NCBI GenBank assembly: GCA_037576195.1
Contig: CM075103.1
Coordinates: forward strand, 30,278,723 to 30,342,722
From: Phytoseiulus persimilis
Lineage: Eukaryota > Arthropoda > Arachnida > Mesostigmata > Phytoseiidae
Reading direction: 5' to 3'
DNA: 64,000 bases
Part shown: positions 54,833 to 64,000 of the stretch, one piece after another
How the letters are laid out: each line of letters starts with the position of its first letter
How positions within the stretch are numbered: position 1 is the stretch's first letter
Translations under genes and position numbers: made by a program
Notes under the pieces: generated by a model
What the model was told of the DNA's origin: nothing
Database searches by the model: none
What the model saw: only the letters and a program-made list of their open reading frames with translations

Positions 54833-57800
54833 TCCCAACTCTGGAGGGGTGATTCCGAGACCAATCTGGCCATTACTTCCCAACTCTGGAGGGGTGATTC
54901 CGAGACCAATCTGGCAATTACTTTCCAATTCTGGAAGGGTGTTTCTGGGACCAATCTGGCCATTACTTCCCAACTCTGGAGGGGTGATTCTGGGACCGAT
55001 CTTGCCATTACTCTCCTACTCTGGAGGGGTGATTCCGAGACCAATCTGACCATTACTTTTCGAGTCTGGAGGAGTGATCTCGGGACCAATCTGACCACAC
55101 TTTCCCAAGTCTGGAGGGGTGATTCCGAGACCAATCTGAGCATTACTTTCCAAGTTTGGAGGAGTGATATCGGGACCAATCTGACCATACTTTTCCAAGT
55201 CTGGAGGGGTGATTCCGAAACCAATCTGGCCATTAGTTTCCAACTCTGAAGGGGTGAATACGAGACCATTCTGGCCATTAGTTTCCAACTCTGGAGGGGT
55301 TATTCCGAGACCAATCTGGCCATTACTCTCCAACTCTGGATGGGTGATTTTGGGAACAATCTACCCATTCCTTCCCAACTCTGGAGGAGTGATTCTGGGA
55401 CCGATTTGGCCATTACTCTCCTACTCTGGAGGGGTGATTCCGAGACCAATCTGACCATTACTTTCCAAGTTTAGAGAAGTGATCTCGGGACCAATCTGAC
55501 CATACTTTTCCAAGTCTGGAGAGGTGATCCCGAGAGCAATCTGACTATCACTTCCAAGTCTGGAGGGGTGATCTCGAGACATCTCTAAACACACTTTTCA
55601 AAACCTGGAGGGGTGATTCCGGGAACAATCTGACCATACTTCTCGAAACCATGATGCTGACTAAGTGAAGAAAGAGGAAAGTGCCTCGATTCACGGTCAG
55701 AATCCTGTCGAGAATCGGTGGCCACTACCGAAGGTCTCATGACACTACATGAAAGGCAATGTGTGTCTGACAGCAGTAGACTCCCGAAGCAAGTGACGGG
55801 TCGGCCAGCGTAGTCGGCCGAAGGCCGGCTAGTCTATCATAAAAATCAATCATGAAAATATCTGGAGGGGTGATTCCGAGACCAATCTGGCCATTCCTTC
55901 CCAACTCTGGAGGGGTGATTCCGAGACCAATCTGGCCATTCCTTCCCAACTCTGGAGGGGTGATTCCAAGACCAATCTAGCCATACTTTCCAACTCTGGA
56001 GGGGTGATTCCGAGACCAATCTAGCCATTCCTTCCCAACTCTGGAGAGGTGATTCTGAGACCAATCTAGCCATCACTTTCCAACTCTGGAGGGGTGATTC
56101 CGAGACCAATCTAGCCATTCCTTCCCAACTCTGGAGAGGTGATTCTGAGACCAATCTAGCCATCACTTTCCAACTCTGGAGGGGTGATTCCGAGACCAAT
56201 CTAGCCATTACTTTCCAACTCTGGAGGGGTGATTCCGAGACCAATCTAGCCATTACTTTCCAACTCTGGAGGGGTGATTCCGAGACCAATCTAGCCATTC
56301 CTTCCCAACTCTGGAGGGGTGATTCCGAGACCAATCTAGCCATTACTTTCCAACTCTGGAGGGGTGATTCCGAGACCAATCTAGCCATTACTTGCCAACT
56401 CTGGAGGGGTGATTCCGAGACCAATCTAGCCATTACTTTCCAACTCTTGAGGGGTGATTCCGAGACCAATCTAGCCATTCCTTCCCAACTCTGGAGAGGT
56501 GATTACGAGACCAATCTGGCCATTCCTTCCCAACTCTGGAGAGGTGATTCTGAGACCAATCTAGCCATTACTTTCCAACTCTGGAGGGGTGATTCCGAGA
56601 CCAATCTAGCCATTACTTTCCAACTCTGGAGAGGTGATTACGAGACGAATCTGGCCATTAGTTTCCAACTCTGGAGGGGTGATTCTGAGACCGATCTAGC
56701 CATTACTTTCCAACTCTGGAGGGGTGATTCCGAGACCAATCTGGCCATTACTTTCCAACTCTGGAGAGGTGATTACGAGACGAATCTGGCCGTTAGTTTC
56801 CAACTCTGGAGGGGTGATTCCGAGACGAATCTGGCCATTACTTTCCAACTCTGGAGGGGTGATTCCGAGACCAATCTGACCATTACTTTCCAACTCTGGA
56901 GAGGTGATTACGAGACGAATCTGGCCATTAGTTTCCAACTCTGGAGGGGTGATTCCGAGACGAATCTGGCCATCACTTTCCAACTCTGGATTGGTGATTC
57001 CGAGACCAATCTGGCCATTACTTTCCAACTCTGGAGGGGTGATTCCGAGACCAATCTGGCCATTACTTTCCAACCCTGGAGGGGTGATTCCGAGACCAAT
57101 CTGGCCATTACTTTCCAACTCTAGAGAGGTGATTCCGAGACGAATCTGGCCATTGCTTTCCAACTCTGGAGGGGTGATTCCGAGACCAATCTAGCCATTA
57201 CTTTCCAACTCTGGAGGGGTGATCCCGAGACCAATCTAGCCATTACTTTCCAACTCTGGAGGGGTGATTCCGAGACCAATCTGGCCATTACTTTCCAACT
57301 CTGGAGGGGTGATTCCGAGACCAATCTAGCCATTACTTCCAACTCTGGAGGGGTGATTCCGAGACCAATCTAGCCATTACTTTCCAACTCTGAGAGGGTG
57401 ATTCCGAGACCAATCTGAGCCATTACTTTCCAACTCTGGAGGGATGATTCCGGTACCAATCTAGCCATTACTTTCCAGCTCTGGAGGGGTGATTCCGAGA
57501 CCAATCTAGCCATTACTTTCCAACTCTGTAGGGGTGATTCCGAGACCAATCTAGCCATTACTTCCTACTCTGGGGGGGGTGATTCCGAGACCAATCTAGC
57601 CATTCCTTCCCAACTCTGGAGAGGTGATTACGAGACCAATCTGGCCATTCCTTTCCAACTCTGGAGGGGTGATTCCGAGACCAATCCAGCCATTACTTTC
57701 CAACTCTGGAGGGGTGATTCCGAGACCAATCTGGCCATTACTCTCCTACTCTGGAGGGGTGATTCCGAGACCAATCTGACCATTACTTTCCAAGTTTGGA

Positions 57801-58818
57801 GAAGTGATCTCGGGACCAATCTGACCATACTTTTCCAAGTCTGGAGAGGTGATCCCGAGAGCAATCTGACTATCACTTTCCAAGTCTGGAGGGGTGATCT
57901 CGAGACATCTCTAAACACACTTTTCAAAACCTGGAGGGGTGATTCCGGGACCAATCTGACCATACTTCTCGAAACCATGATGCTGACTAAGTGAAGAAAG
58001 AGGAAAGTGCCTCGATTCCAGGTCAGAATCCTGTCGAGAATCGGTGGCCACTCCCGAAGGTCTCATGACACTACATGAAAGGCAATGTGTGTCTGACAGC
58101 AGTAGACTCCCGAAGCAAGGGACGGGTCGGCCAGCGTAGTCGGCCGAAGGCCGGCTAGTCTATCATAAAAATCAATCATGAAAATATCTGGAGGGGTGAT
58201 TCCGAGACCAATCTGGCCATTCCTTCCCAACTCTGGAGGGGTGATTCCGAGACCAATCTAGCCATTACTTTCCAACTCTGGAGGGGTGATTCCGAGACCA
58301 ATCTAGCCATTCCTTCCCAACTCTGGAGAGGTGACTCTGAGACCAATCTAGCCATTACTTTCCAACTCTGGAGGGGTGATTCCGAGACCAATCTAGCCAT
58401 TACTTTCCAACTCTGGAGGAATGATTCCGAGACCAATCTAGCCATTACTTTCCAACTCTGGAGGGTGATTCCGAGACCAATCTAGCCATTACTTCCAACT
58501 CTGGAGGGGTGATTCCGAGACCAATCTAGCCATTACTTTCCAACTCTGGAGGGGTGATTCCGAGACCAATCTAGCCATTACTTTCCAACTCTGGAGGGGT
58601 GATTCCGAGACCAATCTAGCCATTACTTTCCAACTCTGGAGGGGTGATTCCGAGACCAATCTAGCCATTACTTTCCAACTCTGGAGGGGTGATTCCGAGA
58701 CCAATCTGGCCATTACTTTCCAACTCTGGAGGGGTGATTACGAGACCAATCTGGCCATTACTTTCCAACTCTGGAGGGGTGATTCCGAGACCAATCTAGC
58801 CATTACTTTCCAACTCTG
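54833..58818. repeat. 45-bp satellite, three blocks with repeated spacer
   Basis: Monomer CTGGAGGGGTGATTCCGAGA followed by CCAATCT(A/G)GCCATTACTTTCCAACT, 45 bp. Blocks: 54833-55650 (about 18 units, the most diverged), 55858-57975 (about 47), 58186-58818 (about 14). A spacer of about 207-210 bp with GGCCGAAGGCCGGC separates the blocks and is nearly identical at 55651-55857 and 57976-58185, giving a higher-order period of about 2.33 kb. Because 45 is divisible by 3, all frames lacking a stop stay open and give false repeat proteins on both strands. Copia C ends the array. Confidence 0.95.
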
Positions 58819-59121
58819 TGTTGAGAAATATCGTTACACTTCAGTATCTGAAACATGTCTCAACTACTCACACCCGTAACGGGGACAAGGACAAGCCCTG
58901 TGCGTGATTACGCCACCGGGCTTAGACACTTAGATTTGGCCGCGGTCAGCTCACGCTTTCCCGCCAAGTATAAATACTGCAATAAAGAAGTTTCGCTCTT
59001 GAGGAGCTACGCATTCCCTAACCGGAACTCTGTCTGTTTATTTCGTGCCGTGATCTTCCAGCTTCCAGAGAACTTCCAGATCGGTGTCTACCGACTGACT
59101 TCAGGGAACGAATATCCAACA
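58819..59121 (+). repeat. Copia C 5' LTR
   Basis: 303 bp, TGTTGAGAAAT to ATATCCAACA. TATAAATA near 58971 and AATAAAG just downstream look like the promoter and poly(A) signals. It is 13 bp shorter than the solo LTR. The expected 5-bp left target is CTCTG. Confidence 0.9.
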
Positions 59122-59245
59122 TTCGTTATTGCGCACGATACGACTCTGTGGACACTGTCGTTTGGAAGTGAACACTGTGAAGTGTGTGTGTGACTCTCGC
59201 GTGTAGTAACCTGCCGGTGAAGGTACATCAAGGTGCGACAAGAAA

Positions 59246-62200
59246 ATGGATCCAACGGAGAGTCAACGAACACAGGAAGATTCCAGTAGCTCCCACGGCT
59301 TTAGTGAGGTTGGAGATGAAATGCCAGGACATTCGGCAAAGACAGGCGACGGAGCATTGGACTTCAGCAGGAAGAGTGTCGGAGCAACGGACGACACCGA
59401 CGAGGACTTAAACGAGTTCAACATGGGTTCAAGACACCGAGCAGAAGACCTTTTGAAGCTCAGACTCGACGGAACGAACTACACAGAGTGGCGAGTAATG
59501 ATATCGGCAGCTCTGGATGCCGATCCGTTTGCTTTAGATGTGACGATGGGAAACCTGATACCACCGCCATCCACTGCAAATAGTCAGGCCGCGAAAATCC
59601 AGAAGAGAAAATTTGATGCAGGAAATCGAGCTGCACGCTGCACTCTGTTCGCATCGCTTCAGTCCGATCTTGCGGTCTCGCTCTTCCACGCCAATTCGGA
59701 AACAGTGGATGCTCCAGAAATGTGGAGAGAAATCACTGGACGTTTCAACAATGCCAACGGAGGGCTGAAGAGAGTGGCACTGTCGAAGTTCACTACCTAC
59801 GTGTATCTGTCCAACAAAAGCGCTGGTGAGAATCTTCTCAGGTTCAATAAGATCTTAAGCCGCTGCGAGGCCCTAGGGGTCTCCTTGCCTTCTGATCTGA
59901 AAATCACGATTCTGCTGGCAAGTTTGCCCCCAAATTGGGAATCTTTCAAGCAAAGTTTCACTGCAAGAGATGAGTCAGCTCAGTCTCTTGTCCATCTAAC
60001 ATCTGCTATCGAGATGGAGGCAATACGGCGCGGTAGATTCGATACCAGTGAAGTGACAGCCCTGTTCTCGCGTCTTCGGCCTCCATCAGGGAGACAACAC
60101 AACCGAAGGACATTCAGCGAGAGGTCAAGCGTAAACGGGACAATGACCAGCACATCAGAAAATGACTACTACGGTTGCGGTCATTCTGGACACATGATTA
60201 CGCGATGCAACGCTCCAAGTGGAAGTGGAACTCGAGTGGAAAATCGATATCAACGCCCGCAGCAACCTCGGCGCAACCAGCAGGCACGGCGCGGCGGAAT
60301 GAGATCCTTCAACCGCCATCGACAACAACATAGTGCACATCATACAGAAGCTGATGTGGTTGAGATCCTGAACTGTGAGATGGAGATTGTAGAGTCCCAT
60401 ATTACGACACCTGACAACGAATATGTGGTGGACTCCGGTACCAATTTTCACATGTGTAATTCTCTAGAGCACATGACGCACTACGCAGCATTCCACCAGT
60501 CACGCAAAGTGAGATTGGGAGGTTCCCGGACCCTGAGAGCTCCTGGGTCCGGAACCGTTTGCGTGACACTCATTCAAGAAGGAAAGCCAGTGACAATCCA
60601 GCTGAATGAGGTGCTGTACGTTCCGAAACTCCGCCGAAATCTCATATCGGTCTCAAAGCTCACAGATGACGAGTTTGAGATCAGGATCTCCCGGAATTCT
60701 ATCATCATGACTCGAGGGAAGACGTCCATTCAAGCATCAAGGAGGGATGGCCTTTACCCCCTGTATGCCGTGGACTCCGCCGAAGAATACAACGCCGAAG
60801 ACATCAAACCGAAGAAAAAGGTCAGCCTCACTAAAATGCACCGGAATTTCGCTCATTTCAACGCCGGACGGCTCAAGTCAATGCTACAACGTCAAGGATA
60901 TGACGTAATCAAAGATTTCCTCAGCTTTGATAGCTGCGTCAAAGGAAAAATGCCCAGAGCTAGCTATCGGCCGGAACTCAGCAGCTCACTTGCCCCTCGT
61001 AACGGATGGATCAAGAGCGATGTCTGTTTCGTCAGTACGCCTTCCTGCGGCAGACATAACGCTTTCAAGACATTGACCGATAATCATAGCCGATTCCGAG
61101 AAACCTACTTCCTCCAGAATAAGCTAGAAGTCTTCGATCGGGTACGGGAATTCCCCAAGAGGTTCAAGCGAATATCAACGGGCCTCCTATGGATGAAGAA
61201 AAAGAACAGGAAGCGGATCCCTCACCCAACGACACCAGTGAGCCAGACAGCACCGGTGATGACGACAACTTGGAAGAAGAAAGGAACGTAGACGACGAGC
61301 GAGCCATCGCATCGGGTTCGGTACCCGGCGATGAAGCCTCTCCTGCCAGAGAACCGCGCGGACGCACCAGAAACCAGAGCTCGGCAAGGATGGAGGGACA
61401 AATCGAGGGAAGCAAGTACAATTTAAGAGACAAAGGTACCTTGAAGAAGCCGAACCATTTTGAGGCAGGGATAGCCTACAATGTAATAAGTAGTACTACA
61501 ACCAAATGAAACTAGCGACCCCCTAGGCAGGTTCAACTCACAGGCAGACGTGCCTCTTAACCTAGCGGACGTGTATCGCTCAAAGTATAAAAATGAATGG
61601 TTTGCGGCAAGGGCATTGGAACTATAGTCCTTCAGAACTAATCAGGTTTTCAAACTCGTGGACCCGAACGCGGACAAAATGTCCTGACGAATTGATGGGT
61701 ATTCTCGTTGATAACTGATAAGGACAATAGCATAATCAAGAGGAAGGCCAGGCCCGTGGTAAGAGGATATAAACAAAGAGCTGGAATTGACTATGATAGT
61801 CTGTTTAGCCCTGTGGCGAAGTTTGACACGATTATGGCAGTACTGTCAATCGCTGCACAGGAGCGTCTCCGTTTGAACCACACGGATATGTGCACGTCCT
61901 TCTCGTCTGCGCCATCAGACGAAAGACTCTTTATGAAACAGCTAGCTGGTTTGGACAACGGTACCAACAGAGTCTATGAACTATTGAAGGCGTGGTATTG
62001 GATACTCCAGGCTCCTAAAATGTTTAACCAGAAATTGAGCAACACATTGTTGAGTCTCAATATGGTCGAGTTGACCAGAAGCAAGTTGGACTCTTGCTTG
62101 TACTTTCCAAATCCTCCGACTCGAGTTTTTGTTCTGATATACGTTGATGATGGCCTGATAGGCTCCAACGATGAACAAATGAATCAAAGAATAATAAAGG

Positions 62201-62955
62201 AACTAGAGAAAACCTTTAAACTTACCACGGCGCCGCTCGAGTTTTTATTGGGATTGAGGATTGCGATCTCTCCCGACGGAGGTAGGATCCATTAGGATCA
62301 AGCCCAGTATGTTACCGAGCTACTAGATCGTTTCCGGATGTCAGATTGGAACGTGTCTTCTGTACCAATCGACTCAACGTCGAAATCTGCATTTGAAGGA
62401 AGAATCGATCTTACTCTGATGTATAGAGAGCTCGAAGGGGTTTTGAGGTTCGTGGCGGTGGGAACTAGAGGATATAGTTCCTACGCTGTTGGACTAAAGT
62501 CAAGATACGTAGACAAGCCAACACGCCACCTATGGAACGTCGGTCTAAAAACGTTGAGGTTTCCATCAGAAACCCGGAACCACGGTCCCACGTATACTGG
62601 CGGTGCTCACGCCCAGATTGATGCCTGCTGTAATGTGCTTGCAGAAACACTCGGTGCAGTACCAGTGGAGCAGCTCAAATGTTTGGTGGAGCGCCAGTAT
62701 GTTGGTCTTCAAGAAGCCAAAGCTGTATAACGCTTCCATCCCATTTGAAAGCAATATCGTGGAATGCATTGAAATGAGTAAGACCTGTTTGGGGCTGAGA
62801 AGGCTGTTACAGAAAGTCGGACATCAAATCACTCCGACTCTCCACGTGGACAACACAAGTTGCATCCAACTGTTGACAGAAGCCCAGGAATCTGAACGTT
62901 ACAAAACGTTACAATACAGCCATATGATACTTCTGGCTCAAGGAACGGAGAGAAG
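59246..62955 (+). pseudogene. Copia C gag-pol polyprotein (decayed)
   Basis: Start at 59246 (AAAATGGATCC). The first 681 codons are open: Gag with LLKLRLDGTNYTEW and ILLASLPPNWESFKQSF, a knuckle YYGCGHSGHMITRC lacking the first Cys, protease YVVDSGTNFHM (about 60430), LRRNLISVSKL, pre-integrase MHRNFAHFNAGRLKSML and the integrase start (SDVCFV, LTDNHSRFRETYFL). Near 61150 the integrase jumps to the acidic linker that normally follows it (DDERAIASGSVPGDEASP; frame from 61189), so several hundred residues including the catalytic Glu are gone. RT (61708-62295) keeps FSPVAKFDTI and YVDDGLIGS but has many stops nearby. RNase H (to ~62955) keeps LHVDNTSCIQLL and a worn ERYKTLQYSH block. Confidence 0.88.
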
Positions 62956-63321
62956 ATGGCATTACAGATAATGCAGTTCGCTCTCCTCCTGGTAGCGGCA
63001 AAAGCGGCTGCGTCCTCCCAGTGCGAGGATGATTGCCTCCCGCAGTGCAACCGACAGAGACAACCCTGTATGAGATCCGTACTGAACATCGATTATTTCC
63101 CATGCGATTGCTTGATAAGCGATCAAATCTGCATTGAGAGAGCATCTCCTGTTGCGGCTCTCCTGTTGCCAAATGGAACAACATTTGGAGGAGTCGATAT
63201 CTTTATCGAATCCTATAACTATACACATGAGAAACCACCAGCACCTACACCTGTTTCATCAAGTGGAACAAAATTCCTCCAGGTCCACGCAACTGTGATC
63301 ACTACACTTGTTGTGATGTAA
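62956..63321 (+). CDS. Putative secreted Cys-rich protein, 121 aa
   Basis: I do not recognise the family. The frame begins with a convincing signal peptide (MQFALLLVAAKAAAS, likely cleavage after KAAA/S) followed by a Cys cluster CEDDCLPQCNRQRQPC and CDCLISDQIC (seven Cys within about 40 residues). Two N-glycosylation sequons (NGTT, NYTH), a Pro/Ser/Thr stretch (PPAPTPVSSSGT) and a hydrophobic tail (ATVITTLVVM) follow, which could be a GPI signal. It starts exactly where copia C homology ends. Splice signals allow another model: acceptor GCGTCCTCCCAG before 63022 and donor GTAAGT at 63318, making an internal exon of a longer gene. No promoter is visible. Moderately likely to be a real coding exon. 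Confidence 0.5.
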   Translation: MALQIMQFALLLVAAKAAASSQCEDDCLPQCNRQRQPCMRSVLNIDYFPCDCLISDQICIERASPVAALLLPNGTTFGGVDIFIESYNYTHEKPPAPTPVSSSGTKFLQVHATVITTLVVM

Positions 63322-63354
63322 GTCTGCTCAAAAGGCATAACCTGCTCGATTCAA

Positions 63355-63837
63355 TCAGGGCGGCGTAGACAGTACCAGCGATGGGTGAAATCCTGCCTTC
63401 TGCAGGTTAACACCCGACGGGACCCGAGTCACCACACCAATCCACTGTAGAAGATGAATGAGAGGCTGATATTGAGACTTCCCATTCACAAAATGAATAA
63501 TTGAATCTATGATGATCGGATTTGATCCTAAGCATAAGAACTTCACCAGGTCAGTACTTGATCTCTGAGATTTGGCATGCTCCGAGGGTGATGCGAACTC
63601 TTCGGTCTCATCATACCGGAGCACATGGATCTCAGGCCTCAAAGCAGTAGATCGGTGGACAAACACACATTTCCTGTCCAACACTGACTGGTGAATCCGA
63701 TTGTATTCAAAAGTGATACATTTGTATCTTCTGGTAGAAATGGGAAGGCTCTTAGACCGTACCTCGGTGGTGGTGGTGTAATCAGCCGAAGCGCTAGGTG
63801 GCTGTGTCTGTGACGCTGAGTTCTGTGGTGCCGTCAT
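63355..63837 (-). CDS. Unassigned open frame, 160 aa
   Basis: Minus-strand frame with a Thr/Ser/Pro/Gln-rich start (PQNSASQTQPPSASADYTTTT) and a mixed, apparently globular remainder (DLVKFLCLGSNPIIIDSIIHFVNG). In the 160 bases upstream, another frame is also Ser/Thr-rich (FSLSSNTTEASDPAVPSSSE), so a longer mucin-like protein with a frameshift or small intron is possible. No domain is recognised. It ends 34 bases from the plus-strand frame on the other side; the two are convergent. Could be chance. Confidence 0.35.
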   Translation of the reverse strand: MTAPQNSASQTQPPSASADYTTTTEVRSKSLPISTRRYKCITFEYNRIHQSVLDRKCVFVHRSTALRPEIHVLRYDETEEFASPSEHAKSQRSSTDLVKFLCLGSNPIIIDSIIHFVNGKSQYQPLIHLLQWIGVVTRVPSGVNLQKAGFHPSLVLSTPP

Positions 63838-64000
63838 CCGATGCCGGAGTGGTGTTGCTGAAGTCTCAGTGGGCTCTCAGAACTGCTCGGCACGGCTGGA
63901 TCAGAAGCTTCAGTTGTGTTTGAAGACAGAGAGAAAGTGCTGGACGGAGGGGCTGAAGTGGTACTCGAGCCGACTGACGCTTCGACTCATCGACGTCCTG

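Larger units (their letters stand above)
58819..62955 (+). mobile_element. Copia C, 3' LTR missing
   Basis: 5' LTR, gag-pol remains through RNase H, then an abrupt end at about 62955. It inserted in a satellite monomer (CAACTCTG|TGTTGAG). Neither a 3' LTR nor satellite is found on the right side, so the 3' end has been lost or rearranged. The family also left the solo LTR at 9991-10306. Confidence 0.82.

Noticed and set aside
54833..58818. CRISPR-like array or repeat protein genes
   Set aside because: Units are contiguous 45-bp monomers with no unique spacers, and the long frames occur on both strands merely because 45 is a multiple of three. It is a satellite.
63960..64000. Start of another copia A LTR at the window end
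   Set aside because: ACTGACGCTTCG resembles 2883-2894, but the match is short and interrupted, so I do not claim it.
1..64000. Prokaryotic or phage genome
   Set aside because: No operons, ribosome-binding sites or long adjacent intact genes; instead spliced transposases, LTR elements, LINE and satellite DNA, all eukaryotic.
1..64000. tRNA and rRNA genes
   Set aside because: A read for tRNA arm signatures and conserved rRNA blocks showed nothing convincing. A tRNAscan-SE and Infernal run would settle it.

Overview
The window reads as a repeat-dominated stretch of a eukaryotic nuclear genome, most likely an arthropod. The basis is inference: a nearly complete R1-clade non-LTR retrotransposon (a clade known mainly from arthropods), short introns of about 60-120 bp in a hAT transposase, Copia, Gypsy, hAT, piggyBac and FLYWCH-type Mutator-like (MULE) elements side by side, and no bacterial operon structure, ribosomal RNA or recognisable housekeeping gene. 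The species cannot be named from the sequence.

Layout. 1-5.7 kb: a minus-strand Copia gag-pol (copia A), of which a 2.2 kb piece plus an adjoining Gypsy fragment is present twice in tandem. 5.7-11 kb: a decayed MULE transposase followed by three small terminal-inverted-repeat elements (here called X, Y and Z); Y and Z have exact 9-bp target duplications, and Z carries a Copia solo LTR inside it. 11-14.3 kb: no gene, a small minisatellite and three degenerate copies of a ~360 bp repeat. 14.3-32.9 kb: one minus-strand Gypsy element taken apart by later insertions. A foldback element and a 5.7 kb R1-type LINE sit in its reverse transcriptase, a 1.06 kb inverted-repeat element sits in the last zinc-knuckle of Gag, a complete 4.6 kb Copia (copia B) sits in Gag, and a 3.1 kb hAT sits in the 5' LTR. 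Exact or near-exact target duplications date most of these steps.

33.5-37.9 kb: second copies of Y and X, a Z end, a second MULE transposase on the minus strand and a short tandem repeat. 37.9-47.1 kb: a very large inverted repeat holding two opposed copies of a BED-finger hAT element, with palindrome-rich ends. 47.1-50.2 kb: a MULE with ~110-130 bp terminal inverted repeats and a FLYWCH-MULE transposase, with another Z copy abutting it. 50.2-54.8 kb: mostly anonymous DNA, one N and a piggyBac fragment. 54.8-58.8 kb: a 45-bp satellite in three blocks with a repeated spacer. 58.8-62.96 kb: a decayed Copia (copia C) whose LTR matches the solo LTR at 10 kb.

62.96-64 kb holds the only open frames that do not look like transposon debris: a short Cys-rich protein with a signal peptide on the plus strand and an unassigned frame on the minus strand. 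These are the best candidates for undescribed host genes. Elsewhere the genes do not act together as a pathway; the window is a record of successive insertions, duplications and decay. All protein calls come from reading motifs by eye, without database searches.
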